From: Halostella litorea
GTDB lineage: Archaea > Halobacteriota > Halobacteria > Halobacteriales > Natronoarchaeaceae
Assembly: GCF_004785955.1 (NCBI RefSeq)
Contig: NZ_ML214300.1
Span: 299,223-363,222, forward strand
Direction: 5' to 3'
Length of the DNA stretch: 64,000 nt
Below are positions 52,890 to 61,871 of the stretch, one piece after another. Position 1 is the first letter of the stretch. The number at the start of each line of letters is the position of its first letter. Below the pieces are notes generated by a model. That model searched no databases and was not told the origin of the DNA. It saw only the letters and a list, made by a program, of their open reading frames with translations. Both the position numbers and the translations under genes were made by a program.

Positions 52890-53663
52890 GTGATGCCCTC
52901 CACTCGCACCGTGGCCGGGGTCGCCCTGGCCCTTGCGGTCGGGTCAGTGGCCGCCGCGGCGACCGCCGTGGAAGCCTCGATAGCCCCCGCGCTGGACTCG
53001 CCGCGGTCCGGTCGCGGCGGTGGCGGGGGCGGATCGCTGTACGGCCTCCTGTTGCTGCTGTTGACACGCGTGCTCGCCGTCTTCGGCATCCACGTGGAAC
53101 TGGGCGGCGGGGGCGCGCCGTCGTTCCTGCCCGTCGCCCTCCGCTGGCTGGCGGCCAACCTGCCGGCGCTCCTCGGGGCGGTGGCGCTGCTCGCCGTCGT
53201 CGCGCTGGCGGTGCGGTACCGCGACGGCGTCGTCGCCGCGACCCGCTCCGTGCGGTCGCGCTCCCGGTCGCCCGCGTCGGGTGACGGGCGGTCGGACTGG
53301 TCGCCGGGCGACCCGTCGAACGCCGTCGAGGCGGCCTGGGTCGAACTGGTGTCGCGGGCCGACGCCGCCAGGCCGGCGTCCCGGACGCCCGCCGAGTGGG
53401 AGCGGGCGGGCGTCGACTCGGGCCTGCCCGCGGCGGCCGTGGACCGCGCCGTGTCGCTGTTCCGGGCGGTCAGGTACGGCGGCCGCCCCGTGACCGACGA
53501 GCGCGCGGCGCGGGCCGAGACGCTCCGCCGCCGGCTGGCGGGGGACGGCGAGACGGCGACGGATGCCGAGGGGCCGTCGGAGACGGGGTCGGCGGACGCA
53601 GCGGCATCGGACCGGGCGGAAGAGCGGGGAGGGGATCGGGGGGACGATGCCGTCGACGGCTGA
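52890..53663 (+). CDS. DUF4129-domain membrane protein
   Basis: A 257-residue protein. A signal-like helix (about 8-28), a Gly-rich stretch and two further membrane helices (about 50-70 and 84-108) precede a cytoplasmic DUF4129 domain (about 140-215, VEAAWVELVSRADAARPASRTPAEW and VDRAVSLFRAVRYGG). DUF4129 usually follows transglutaminase-like domains or sits with DUF58/MoxR genes, as here. Start is GTG 52890 or ATG 52893, one codon apart. It overlaps the next gene by 17 bases. Confidence 0.85.
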   Translation: MMPSTRTVAGVALALAVGSVAAAATAVEASIAPALDSPRSGRGGGGGGSLYGLLLLLLTRVLAVFGIHVELGGGGAPSFLPVALRWLAANLPALLGAVALLAVVALAVRYRDGVVAATRSVRSRSRSPASGDGRSDWSPGDPSNAVEAAWVELVSRADAARPASRTPAEWERAGVDSGLPAAAVDRAVSLFRAVRYGGRPVTDERAARAETLRRRLAGDGETATDAEGPSETGSADAAASDRAEERGGDRGDDAVDG

Positions 53664-54264
53664 GTTCGACCCCGTGGCGCTCGCCCGGCGGGGACTGCTC
53701 GCCGTCGCCGCGCTGCTCGCCGCCGTGGCGGCCGTCGCAGCGCTGGCCGGCCCCGACGCGCTGGGCCGCCCGCTTGCCGACGCCGCGGACCCGGGCTCGC
53801 TCGTCGCGGCGGCGTTCGCGACGGTCGGGATCACGCTCGGCGCGCTGCTGGCGACGCTGTCGTGGCTGCCGGCGCTGGAGGACGACGGGTCGACGCGCCC
53901 GCCCGAGGAGGCCACGGCGACGCCGTATCCGGGGTCGTCCCTCGACAGCGCCGCGGGCGGGCTTGGGTTGGCGCCGGGGCTGTACGGGGCCGACCGCCGC
54001 GCGGTCCGCGAACGGCTCCGCGAGACGGCCGTCAGGACGACGATGGCGGCCGAGGGCTGCTCCCGCGAGGCGGCGCTGACCGCCGTCGAGTCGGGGCGCT
54101 GGACCGACGACCCGGTCGCCGCCGCCTTCCTCGGCGACGTTGCCCCGCCGCGCCACCTGCGGCCGCTGTACCGCGTCTCGTCGTCGTACGCGTTCGGCCG
54201 GGGAGCCCGCGCCGCCGTCCGCGAACTCGACCCGGACCGGCCGTCGGCCGGTGAGTCGGCGTGA
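53647..54264 (+). CDS. DUF7269-like membrane protein of the DUF58 operon
   Basis: A 205-residue protein with two N-terminal hydrophobic helices (about 15-40 and 50-75) and a cytoplasmic helical domain that includes RERLRETAVRTTMAAEGCSREAALTAVESGRWTDDPVAAAFLGD. It is always found with DUF58 genes in haloarchaea, as far as I recall, but has no known function. ATG 53647 is chosen over a longer frame because it gives a 17-base overlap with the upstream gene and the proper membrane N-terminus. The stop overlaps the DUF58 start by four bases. Confidence 0.75.
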   Translation: MPSTAEFDPVALARRGLLAVAALLAAVAAVAALAGPDALGRPLADAADPGSLVAAAFATVGITLGALLATLSWLPALEDDGSTRPPEEATATPYPGSSLDSAAGGLGLAPGLYGADRRAVRERLRETAVRTTMAAEGCSREAALTAVESGRWTDDPVAAAFLGDVAPPRHLRPLYRVSSSYAFGRGARAAVRELDPDRPSAGESA

Positions 54265-55535
54265 CCGAGTTCCGCCGGACCGGTCGCTGGCGACCCGCGG
54301 TCCCCGCGGCGGCGGTGCTCGTCGCGGCCGGCGTGTATCTCGGCGACGCGGGCGTGCTGCTGGCGGCGGCCGTCCCCGCAGCCTACGCCGCCTACCCGTG
54401 GCTGTCCCGTCCGCCGGCCGTCTCGCTGTCGCTCACGCGGACGGCGACGCCGGCGTCGCCCGACCACGGCGACCGGGTGACCGTCGAGGCGACGCTCACG
54501 AACGACGGGCGGTCGGTCCTGCCGGCCGTCGAGTTCGCCGACGGCGTCCCCGACCACCTCGTCGTGGTCGAGGGGTCGCCCCGCGGGGCCGCCGCGCTCC
54601 GGCCGGGCGAGTCGACGACGGTCCGGTACGACGTGGTGGCGAAACGGGGCACGCACGCGTTCGACCCGGCCGACGTGACGGTCCGGGACGTGAGCGGCGG
54701 CCACGAGGCGACGCTTTCCGTCGCCGGGGACGACGCCGGCGCGACCGAACTGGCGTGTCCGCCGTCGGCCCCCGAGGGCGGGGTGCCGTCGCGGGCCGGG
54801 CGCTACCCCGGCCGGGGCGACGCGGCGTCGTTCGACGCCGGCGTCGAGTTCGCCCGGGTCCGGGAGTACCGACCGGGCGACTCGCCGGGACGGATCGACT
54901 GGCGGCGCTACGCCCGCGACCGGAAGCTGACGACCGTGGAGTCGCCCGCCCAGCGCGCCGCGACGCTCGTCCTCTGTCTGGACGCCCGCCCGTGTGCGTT
55001 CCGCTCCGCCGGGGCGGGGGAACCCCACGCGGTCGCCTACGCGGCCGACGCGGCACGGGCCGTCGGCGAGGCCGCCCTCGACCGCGGCGACCGGGTCGGC
55101 CTCGCCGTCGTCGGGGAGTCGTTCGAGTGGATCCCCCCGTCCGGCCGCCCCCTCACGGAGCGCGGCGTCGGCGCGACGCTCGACGAGCACGCAGTGGCGA
55201 AGCCGCCGGCCCGCCCGCCGACGCCCGGCGCGCCCGGCGACCGCGAGGGGTTGCTGGCCGCGCTCCCGCAGGACGCACACGCCGTCTGGTTCGCGCCGCT
55301 GGTCGGCGAGTACGTGGCTGGGACGGCCCGGCGACTGGCCGCCGCCGGGCGGGACGTGACGGTCGTCAGCCCGGACGTGACAACGGCCGCGACGGCCGGC
55401 GGCCGCGTCGCCCGCGTCGAGCGCGACGCCCGGATCGCGGCGCTTCGCAACGCGGGGATCCCAGTGGCGGACTGGGACCCGGCCGAACCGCTCGCCGCGG
55501 CGTTTGCCCGCGCCGGGCTGGGGGGGTCGCCGTGA
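54261..55535 (+). CDS. DUF58-domain protein (MoxR-associated, von Willebrand A-like)
   Basis: A 424-residue protein with two N-terminal membrane helices and a beta-sandwich (VTVEATLTNDGRSVLPAVEFADGVP), then the DUF58 signature VREYRPGDSPGRIDWRRYARDRKLTTVE around residues 210-237. The rest is a von Willebrand A-like fold, with VLCLDARP at the metal-site position. DUF58 proteins work with MoxR AAA+ ATPases in assembling or activating envelope complexes. No MoxR gene is in the operon. It overlaps both neighbours by four bases. Confidence 0.92.
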   Translation: MTEFRRTGRWRPAVPAAAVLVAAGVYLGDAGVLLAAAVPAAYAAYPWLSRPPAVSLSLTRTATPASPDHGDRVTVEATLTNDGRSVLPAVEFADGVPDHLVVVEGSPRGAAALRPGESTTVRYDVVAKRGTHAFDPADVTVRDVSGGHEATLSVAGDDAGATELACPPSAPEGGVPSRAGRYPGRGDAASFDAGVEFARVREYRPGDSPGRIDWRRYARDRKLTTVESPAQRAATLVLCLDARPCAFRSAGAGEPHAVAYAADAARAVGEAALDRGDRVGLAVVGESFEWIPPSGRPLTERGVGATLDEHAVAKPPARPPTPGAPGDREGLLAALPQDAHAVWFAPLVGEYVAGTARRLAAAGRDVTVVSPDVTTAATAGGRVARVERDARIAALRNAGIPVADWDPAEPLAAAFARAGLGGSP

Positions 55536-56251
55536 CGCCGTCGCCCGTCTCGTTCCGCGGTCGCCCGGCGCGGGCCGGGAGCGCGCTGTCGCTTTGCTTC
55601 GCGCTCGCCGCCGCGGCGCTCGTCGCCCCCGGCCCGCTCGGCCGGTCGGTCGTCGGCGTCGCGGCGGTCGGCGCGGCCGGGACCGTCGTCGCGCCCGTCC
55701 TCGGCCGTCGTCGGCACCGGGCCGTCGGCGTCCTGACGAGCGCCTGCGGCGGCGCGGTGGCCTGTCTCGCCGTCGGACTCGCCGCCGTGTTGCCCGGCCC
55801 GCCGGCCGGACGCGCGCCGCTCGTCGCCGCGCTCGCCGGCGTGCTCGCGCTGTCGCTCGGCCTCGTCCCGGTCGTCGACCGGTGGAAGGGCGGCTTCAGG
55901 GCGGCCGGCGCTTCGCTGCTGGTCCTCGCCGCGGTCGGCCGGAGCGTCCTCTCGCCGGTCGGCCCGTGGCACGCGCCGGTGACGGTCGCGCTCGCTGTCC
56001 TGGCCTGGGACGGCGCGTCGACGGCGGCCGTCGTCGGCGAGCGCGCGGGCGACGGCCGGGAGACGGCGCTCCGGACGGCGGTCCACGCCGCGGGCAGCGT
56101 CGCCGTCGGCGCGGTCGCCGCGGGAACGGCCATCGCCCTGTACGGCCTGCCGCCCGCGGACCTGCCGCTCATCGCGCTGGCGGCGCTGGCCGCGGCGGCG
56201 GTTGCCGCGACGCTCGCCCTGTACTCGCTCGTGGCCCCGCCGGAGCGGTGA
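55532..56251 (+). CDS. DUF7519-like polytopic membrane protein
   Basis: A 239-residue, very hydrophobic protein of six or more helices, rich in Ala, Val and Gly, without a clear motif. GTG 55532 overlaps the DUF58 stop as GTGA, and its length and place as last gene of the DUF4129-DUF7269-DUF58 set fit the haloarchaeal family usually named DUF7519. Function unknown; it may anchor the complex in the membrane. Confidence 0.75.
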   Translation: MTPSPVSFRGRPARAGSALSLCFALAAAALVAPGPLGRSVVGVAAVGAAGTVVAPVLGRRRHRAVGVLTSACGGAVACLAVGLAAVLPGPPAGRAPLVAALAGVLALSLGLVPVVDRWKGGFRAAGASLLVLAAVGRSVLSPVGPWHAPVTVALAVLAWDGASTAAVVGERAGDGRETALRTAVHAAGSVAVGAVAAGTAIALYGLPPADLPLIALAALAAAAVAATLALYSLVAPPER

Positions 56252-56271
56252 CGCGCCGGGGCGTTTACCGG

Positions 56272-56321
56272 TAGCTTTAATAACTGGTGTAAAGCAAGCT
56301 TTACTGTAAAAGGAGCTTTAC
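56272..56321. promoter_or_regulatory. operator-like tandem dyads before the DUF2178 gene
   Basis: Two 16-base dyads stand 17 bases apart: GTAAAGCAAGCTTTAC (56289-56304, perfect) and GTAAAAGGAGCTTTAC (56306-56321, GTAAA/TTTAC arms). A further half-site AGCTTTAA overlaps a TATA-like TTTAATA at 56276-56282. The predicted transcript start near 56304 lies between the dyads, an arrangement that suits a repressor. The ATG follows at 56327. Confidence 0.7.
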
Positions 56322-56326
56322 ACACG

Positions 56327-56761
56327 ATGTCCACCCATCACCCCATCGAGGAGCGCGAGCGACACCGGGAGCGGATGAACCGGGCGCTGGGGCTCGGCGT
56401 GGCCGGGTTCCTCGTCGCGACGGTCGCGGCGGTGTTCGCGCCGGCGAGCGTCTCCGACCCCCTCCTGTTCGCCGGCGTCGGCGCGTACTACCTCGGAGTG
56501 CTCGGCTACCTCGCCGTTTGGCGGCGCACCGGCGTCCGGCTGATCGACGAGCGCGAGGCAGCGGTCGAGCGCCGGGCGAGCCGCGTCGTCTCGGGACTCC
56601 TGCTGCTCTTCGTCGTCTTCGGGCTCCCGGCGGACGTGGTGCTCGACGCGACGGGTGCCGTCGACGTGCCCCCCGCGGTACGCGGGGCGATCTGGGGATA
56701 CGGTCTCCTGCTAGTCGTCGGGGCGGTCGCTTACGGCTACGCCGAGGGGCGGGTCGCCTGA
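56327..56761 (+). CDS. DUF2178-like four-helix membrane protein
   Basis: A 144-residue membrane protein with four hydrophobic helices in two pairs, separated by a cytoplasmic loop carrying VRLIDEREAAVERRASRVVSGLL, the DEREA-type motif of the DUF2178 family. In archaea such genes often sit with small helix-turn-helix regulators; here no regulator gene is adjacent, but strong operator-like dyads precede it. Function unknown. ATG 56327 gives a short leader of about 23 bases. Confidence 0.72.
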   Translation: MSTHHPIEERERHRERMNRALGLGVAGFLVATVAAVFAPASVSDPLLFAGVGAYYLGVLGYLAVWRRTGVRLIDEREAAVERRASRVVSGLLLLFVVFGLPADVVLDATGAVDVPPAVRGAIWGYGLLLVVGAVAYGYAEGRVA

Positions 56762-56848
56762 CCGTCGGCCCGCCCGTGGACCGACCGCGAACGCCGGGAG
56801 GGCCGTTCGCGAGTGGCTTTATACGCTCCGAGGCCCTGTATCGACACG

Positions 56849-57322
56849 ATGCTCTCCGAGGGTGACGCCGCACCGTCGTTCACAGCGACGGTCGGCACGA
56901 GCGACCACGAACCGTTCGACCTGGACGACTACTTCGGCGACGGCCCCGTCGTCCTGGCCTTCTTCCCCGGCGCGTTCACGCCGCCGTGCACGAACGAGAT
57001 GGTCGCGCTGCAGGACCACCTCGACCGCTTCGAGGACGCCGGCGCGACCGTGCTCGGCGTCAGCGCCGACTCGGCGTTCTCGCAGGGCGCGTTCCGCGAG
57101 GAGCACGGCATCGAATTCGACCTCGTGAGCGACATGGCCGGCGACGCGATCCGGGCGTACGACCTGGAGATGGACCTGCCGGACCTGGGGCTGTACGGCG
57201 TGGCGAACCGCGCGGTGTACGTGCTCGACGGCGACGGCACCGTGGCGTACGGCTGGGCAGCCGACGACCCGACGAACGAACCGGACTACGACGAACTCGT
57301 CGACGCCGTCGAGTCGGTCTGA
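56849..57322 (+). CDS. peroxiredoxin (AhpC/BCP type)
   Basis: A 157-residue thiol peroxidase. The peroxidatic Cys lies in FFPGAFTPPCTNEM (PxxxTxxC, about residues 36-49) and the catalytic Arg comes later. No second Cys is seen at the usual resolving position, so it is probably a 1-Cys or AhpE-like type reduced by an external thiol. TTTATA at 56818-56823 is 28 bases from ATG 56849, so the transcript is leaderless; the longer frame starts inside the promoter. It converges on mutS with 15 bases between. Confidence 0.92.
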   Translation: MLSEGDAAPSFTATVGTSDHEPFDLDDYFGDGPVVLAFFPGAFTPPCTNEMVALQDHLDRFEDAGATVLGVSADSAFSQGAFREEHGIEFDLVSDMAGDAIRAYDLEMDLPDLGLYGVANRAVYVLDGDGTVAYGWAADDPTNEPDYDELVDAVESV

Positions 57323-57337
57323 GCGTCGGCGAGACGC

Positions 57338-60037
57338 TCACTCGTCCAGCCTCTTCTGCCACTCCTGAACCTTCGCCATCAGCTCCACGGGCGGCGTCTC
57401 GTCGACGTTCAGGTCCTCGAGGGCCGACAGCACGCGCTCGGCCTCGGGGTCGACGGATTCCGCCGGGTCGCCGCCGTCGGCCGCGGCGTCCGCGCTCCGG
57501 GACGCACCCGGCGCGGATTCGCGGCCGCCCGCGTCGTCGCCCCCCTCCGCCGCGCGGAGTTCGCCGCTCCCCACGTCGAAGACGACCTGCTTCGTGCCGC
57601 CGTCGCCGCTTCCACCGCCTTTCGCCTCGATGGCCTTCTCCTCGCGCAGGCGGTCGAGCACCTCGCGCGAGCGGTCGACGACCGGGCCGGGGACGCCGGC
57701 CAGATCCGCGACGTGGACGCCGTACGAGCGGTCCGTCGGGCCGTCGCGGATCGTCCGGAGGAAGGTGACGTCGCCGTCGGTCTCGTCGGCCGCGACGTGG
57801 ACGTTGGCGACGCCCGACAGGTGGTCCGCGAGCGTCGTCAGTTCGTGGTAGTGGGTCGCGAACAGCGTCTTGGCGCGGACCTCGTTGTGCAGGTACTCCG
57901 TCGCGGCCCACGCGATGGAGATACCGTCGTACGTCGCGGTGCCGCGGCCGACCTCGTCCAGGATGACCAGTGAGTCCTCGCTGGCGGAGTGGAGGATGTT
58001 CGATAACTCCTGCATCTCGACCATGAACGTCGAGCGGCCCTGGGCCAGTTCGTCCAGCGCGCCGACGCGGGTGTAGATGCCGTCGACGACGCCGACCGAC
58101 GCCTCGCGGGCCGGGACGAAGCTCCCGACCTGCGCGAGCAGGGTGATGAGCGCCACCTGGCGCATGTACGTCGACTTGCCGCTCATGTTCGGCCCCGTCA
58201 CCACGAGGAAGCGGCGCTCGGCGTCGAGCGCGGCGTCGTTCGGGACGAACTCGGTGGTCTGCTCGACGACGGGGTGGCGGCCGCCCTCGATGTGCAGGTC
58301 GTCGCCGCGGTGGAGCTCGGGCCGCGTCCAGTCGTTGTTGACGGCGTGGGTCGCAAGCGCCGCGAGGACGTCGACCGTCGCCACGGTCCGGCCCACGTCC
58401 TGCAGGAGTTCGGCCGCCTCGGCCACCTCGGCGCGCAGTTCCTGGAACAGCTCGTACTCCAGTTCGCCGCGGCGCTCCTCCAGCCGGAGGATCTCGCGTT
58501 CCCTCTCGGCCAGTTCGTCGGTGACGAACCGCTCGGAGTTCTTCAGCGTCTTCACGTTCTCGAAGCGGTCGGGCACGTCGTCGGCCTCGCTCTTGCCGAC
58601 CTGCACGTAGTAGCCGTCGGTCTTGTTGCGGTCGACGGTGACGTGGGTCAGGCCAGTCTCGGCTTTGACGCGCTCCTCCAGCGTGTCGAACCACTCCCGG
58701 AGCGCCTCGTGGCGCTCGATCACCTCGTCGAGTTCGTCGTCGTACCCCCGCGTCAGCAGCCCGCCCTGGGTCACGGTCGACGGCGGGTCCTCTGCGAGCG
58801 CGTCGGAAAGCGTCGTCCGCAGGTCGGCCGCGGCCGCCCGGTCCGGGCGGGTGACGATTTCGGTCAGGGGCGACGCGGACAGCTGGGGGTCGTTCTCGAC
58901 GGCGTCGACGAGGTCCGGGAGCAGGGCGAGCGTGTCCCGGACCTTGAGCAGGTCCGTCGCGTCGGCGCTGCCGGAGCTCGCGCGGGAGGCCAGCCGTTCG
59001 AGGTCCGCCGCGGCCGACAGTGACTCGCGCAGCCCCTCCCGGGCCATCACGGCGCGGGCCAGCGCGGCGACGCTCTCCTGGCGGCGCTCCAGCGTCTCGA
59101 CGGAGCGGCGGGGGCGCTGGAGCCACTCCTTTAGCAGGCGGCCGCCGGGGCTGGTGACGGTGTGGTCGACCGTGTCGAACAGCGACCCCGAGCGCTCGCC
59201 CTGCATCGTCTCGGTGAGTTCGAGGTTGCGCTGGGTCGTCGCGTCGACCTCGACGTGGTCGTCGCCGCGGTACGGCTGGAGCCGCGTCATCGACGCCAGC
59301 ACGCCCGTCCCGGTCTCCTCGACGTAGTCGAGGGCCGCCCCCGCGGCCCGCACGGCGGGGCCGTCCGTGGCGACGCCGACGCTGTCGAGCGTCTCGTCGC
59401 CGAACTGCTCGCGGGTCCGGTGGCGCGCCCGGCCCGGCGCGAACGCGGCGGCGTCGTGCAGCGTCACGGCGGCGTCGACCCGCTCGCGGACGGCGTCGAG
59501 GAAGCCGTCGTCGTTCCGCGCCTCCGGCCCGGGCAGCAGTTCGACGGGGTCGAAGCGGTACAGTTCGGTCAGCGCCTCGCCGGTCGCGTCGTCGCCGTCG
59601 ACCGCGGTGACGCGGAAGCGCCCGGTCGTCACGTCGGCGAAGGCGAGGCCGTAGCCGTCGTCGTCCGCGACGACGCTCGCGAGGTAGCGCGCGTCGGCGT
59701 CGGTCGTCTCCAGCAGCGTCCCGGGCGTGACGACCCGCGTTATCTCGCGGGCGTGGCCCGAGTCGGTCTCGTACTGGTCGGCGACGGCGACGCGGTAGCC
59801 GCGCTCGACGAGCGCCTTCAGGTACGGCGTCAGGTCGTCGAGCGGCACGCCGGCCATCGGGTACGACGAGCCGTGGGACGACTTCTGGGACACCTTCAGG
59901 TCCAGCTCGTCGCTGACCGTCTCGGCGTCGTCGGCGAAGAACTCGTAGAAGTCGCCACACTGCATCGCCAGCAGGTCGGCGTCGGTCCCCTCCTTCAGGG
60001 AGAGGAACTCCCCGACGATCCCCGTCGCCTCTGTCAT
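57338..60037 (-). CDS. mutS: DNA mismatch repair protein MutS
   Basis: An 899-residue MutS1. The mismatch-probing motif FYE is at residues 30-32 (GDFYEFF). The connector, lever and clamp domains follow, then the ATPase with Walker A TGPNMSGKST (614-623) and Walker B VILDEVGRGT. An acidic linker (about 805-860) leads to a C-terminal helical tail (PPVELMAKVQEWQKRL) that resembles the tetramerisation region. It should start mismatch repair together with MutL. A GTTTTAG (minus strand) 29 bases before ATG 60037 suggests a leaderless mRNA. Confidence 0.97.
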   Translation of the reverse strand: MTEATGIVGEFLSLKEGTDADLLAMQCGDFYEFFADDAETVSDELDLKVSQKSSHGSSYPMAGVPLDDLTPYLKALVERGYRVAVADQYETDSGHAREITRVVTPGTLLETTDADARYLASVVADDDGYGLAFADVTTGRFRVTAVDGDDATGEALTELYRFDPVELLPGPEARNDDGFLDAVRERVDAAVTLHDAAAFAPGRARHRTREQFGDETLDSVGVATDGPAVRAAGAALDYVEETGTGVLASMTRLQPYRGDDHVEVDATTQRNLELTETMQGERSGSLFDTVDHTVTSPGGRLLKEWLQRPRRSVETLERRQESVAALARAVMAREGLRESLSAAADLERLASRASSGSADATDLLKVRDTLALLPDLVDAVENDPQLSASPLTEIVTRPDRAAAADLRTTLSDALAEDPPSTVTQGGLLTRGYDDELDEVIERHEALREWFDTLEERVKAETGLTHVTVDRNKTDGYYVQVGKSEADDVPDRFENVKTLKNSERFVTDELAEREREILRLEERRGELEYELFQELRAEVAEAAELLQDVGRTVATVDVLAALATHAVNNDWTRPELHRGDDLHIEGGRHPVVEQTTEFVPNDAALDAERRFLVVTGPNMSGKSTYMRQVALITLLAQVGSFVPAREASVGVVDGIYTRVGALDELAQGRSTFMVEMQELSNILHSASEDSLVILDEVGRGTATYDGISIAWAATEYLHNEVRAKTLFATHYHELTTLADHLSGVANVHVAADETDGDVTFLRTIRDGPTDRSYGVHVADLAGVPGPVVDRSREVLDRLREEKAIEAKGGGSGDGGTKQVVFDVGSGELRAAEGGDDAGGRESAPGASRSADAAADGGDPAESVDPEAERVLSALEDLNVDETPPVELMAKVQEWQKRLDE

Positions 60038-60062
60038 ATCTCGCTTTCAGGGCCGTCGCGGG

Positions 60063-60095
60063 CTAAAACCCTGCGGGTTTCCGCAGGCTATATTC
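60063..60095. promoter_or_regulatory. divergent promoters of mutS and the gene at 60121, with a dyad between
   Basis: The minus-strand TATA-like GTTTTAG (60063-60069) and the plus-strand GCTATATTC (60087-60095) flank a perfect 6-bp stem, CTGCGG/CCGCAG, with a GTTT loop at 60071-60086. Both boxes are about 29-30 bases from their start codons. The dyad could be an operator affecting both genes. Confidence 0.5.
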
Positions 60096-60120
60096 CCCCG
60101 GGTCGTCGTAGTGGCCGACC

Positions 60121-60489
60121 GTGCCACCGAGACGGACGGTCTCCCGGGCGGGGTTCGCGACCGTCGTGTTCGGCCTCCTGCTCTCGGTCGGGCTCGGTTA
60201 CGCTGCCGCGGCGACCGACCGCGAGGGGGTGCCGCTGTTCGACGCCGGCGGGCGGGTCGCCGACGCAGTGGGTGCCGGCGTCGCCTGGGTCGTGCCGGAC
60301 GGCGTCGCGGACGCGCTGTTCGGCCTGCTGCCGGGCTGGTTCGGGTATCCGGAACTCGGCGCGGTGGTCGCGCTCGCGGTCACGCTGGTCCTCTGGGCCG
60401 CCGCCGAGGCGCGCTGGGCCGGGTGGACGGTGGAAGCGGCCGTCGACTGGGTCGCCGCGCTCCGCCCCGGCGACCGCCGGAACGAGTGA
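60121..60489 (+). CDS. small three-helix membrane protein
   Basis: A 122-residue protein with an N-terminal helix (about 12-32), a central Gly/Val-rich amphipathic region, another helix (about 78-97), and a Trp-rich section (WAGWTVEAAVDWVAALRPG) near the basic C-terminus. No family is recognised. GTG 60121 is supported by a TATA box 30 bases upstream. It faces ThiD-ThiN with 20 bases between stops. Confidence 0.7.
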   Translation: MPPRRTVSRAGFATVVFGLLLSVGLGYAAAATDREGVPLFDAGGRVADAVGAGVAWVVPDGVADALFGLLPGWFGYPELGAVVALAVTLVLWAAAEARWAGWTVEAAVDWVAALRPGDRRNE

Positions 60490-60509
60490 GCGTGCGGCCC
60501 GTCCGCGGC

Positions 60510-61871
60510 TCAGTCCCCGACCGCCCGGTCCAGCGCCAGCACGCGGTCGACCAGCGTGCCGGCGTCGGGCGCGACCAGTTTCGCCATCGCCTCCTTGCCG
60601 ACCTCGCCGCTGTCGACGACCGCCACGGGCACGTCCGGAACCGACTCGAACGCCCGCCGGGTCCCCCAGCCCATCGTGCTCCCCTCGCTCGCTTTCAAGT
60701 CCGGCGGCTCCTCGCTCCGGTCGTACGCCGCCACCGTCCAGTCCAGGGCCGACAGCGCGTCGGCCACGGCGTCGTCGAACCGGCAGTTGACCGCGAATCG
60801 CAGGTCGGGGTCGAACTCGCGGGCGGCGAGCAGGAACCGCGCGACGTGGCTCGACGCGCCGAAGCGGACGCCGCGGTTCGGCGCGACGCCGTCGAGCGTG
60901 CGGGCGATCCGCCCCTCGACCGCCGCCGTCTCCTCGACGGCCTCCGCGCGCGGCGTCGCGGCGACGACGTTCATCCCGACCTCCGGCACCAGCCGGCGCA
61001 CGTCGGCCTCGACGAACGCGCCGACGACCTCGGAGACGGCCGCCGCGGTGGGCTGGCGGTCGGCCCGCTCGCGCAGCGCGGCGAGGCCGTCGACCGCGCC
61101 CGGCCCCTCGCCGACGTCGTTGTGGTACCGGACCGCCCGTTCGACGAGTGAGACGGCGTGTTCGACCGCTTCAGGAGTCGAATCGCCGGCCGCGAGCCGC
61201 GCCGCCGTCGCGGCCGAGAGCGTACAGCCGGTGCCGTGGGTCGCGTCGGTGTCGACGCGTTGCCCCTCGAACGTCTCGACGCCGTCGGCGGTGGCGAGCA
61301 CGTCCCGGACCCGCCCGTCGCCGACGTGGCCGCCCGTCACGAGCGCGGCGTCGGCCCCGAGGTCGCGCAGTTCCTCGGCGGCGGCCGCCTGCCCGGTCTC
61401 GTCGTCCGGGTCGATCCCCGTCAGGACGGCCGCCTCGTCGGCGTTCGGCGTCACTAGCGCGGCCTCGGCCACGAGGTCCTCGTACGCCCGCTCGGCCTCC
61501 GCGGCCAGCAGGCGGTCGCCGGAGGCCGCGACCATCACGGGGTCGACGACGGCGGGCGCGTCGGTGTCGGCGACGCGCTCCGTGACGGCCTCGACGACCG
61601 GCGCGGTCGCGAGCATCCCCGTCTTGAGCGCGCCCACGTCGAAGTCGCCGACGACGGCGTCGTACTGCGCCGCCACCTCCTCGACGGGGAGGACGTGGGT
61701 GCTCTCGACGCCGCGCGTGTGCTGGGCGGTGACCGCCGTCACGACGCTAGTCCCGAACGCGCCCGCCGCCTCCATCGCCTTTACGTCGGCCTGTACGCCC
61801 GCGCCGCCGCCCGAGTCGCTCCCCGCCACCGTCATCGCGACCGGTCGCTCCGTCGGTGCTGGTGTTCGCAT
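60510..61871 (-). CDS. thiD: bifunctional ThiD-ThiN: HMP/HMP-P kinase and thiamine-phosphate synthase
   Basis: A 453-residue fusion for thiamine synthesis. The N-terminal ThiD domain (about 1-265) has AVAMTVAGSDSGGGAGVQADVKAM-like substrate-loop sequence (MTVAGSDSGGGAG), ALKTGMLA and the ATP-site VDTDATHGTGCTLSAA. The C-terminal ThiN domain (about 280-453) replaces ThiE and joins HMP-PP with the thiazole phosphate; it shows RFGASSHVARFLLAAREFDP. This domain fusion is the common archaeal form. No TPP riboswitch is visible upstream; a weak TACT/AGTA dyad lies near the start. The AIR-synthase-family gene lies upstream on the same strand. Confidence 0.93.
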   Translation of the reverse strand: MRTPAPTERPVAMTVAGSDSGGGAGVQADVKAMEAAGAFGTSVVTAVTAQHTRGVESTHVLPVEEVAAQYDAVVGDFDVGALKTGMLATAPVVEAVTERVADTDAPAVVDPVMVAASGDRLLAAEAERAYEDLVAEAALVTPNADEAAVLTGIDPDDETGQAAAAEELRDLGADAALVTGGHVGDGRVRDVLATADGVETFEGQRVDTDATHGTGCTLSAATAARLAAGDSTPEAVEHAVSLVERAVRYHNDVGEGPGAVDGLAALRERADRQPTAAAVSEVVGAFVEADVRRLVPEVGMNVVAATPRAEAVEETAAVEGRIARTLDGVAPNRGVRFGASSHVARFLLAAREFDPDLRFAVNCRFDDAVADALSALDWTVAAYDRSEEPPDLKASEGSTMGWGTRRAFESVPDVPVAVVDSGEVGKEAMAKLVAPDAGTLVDRVLALDRAVGD

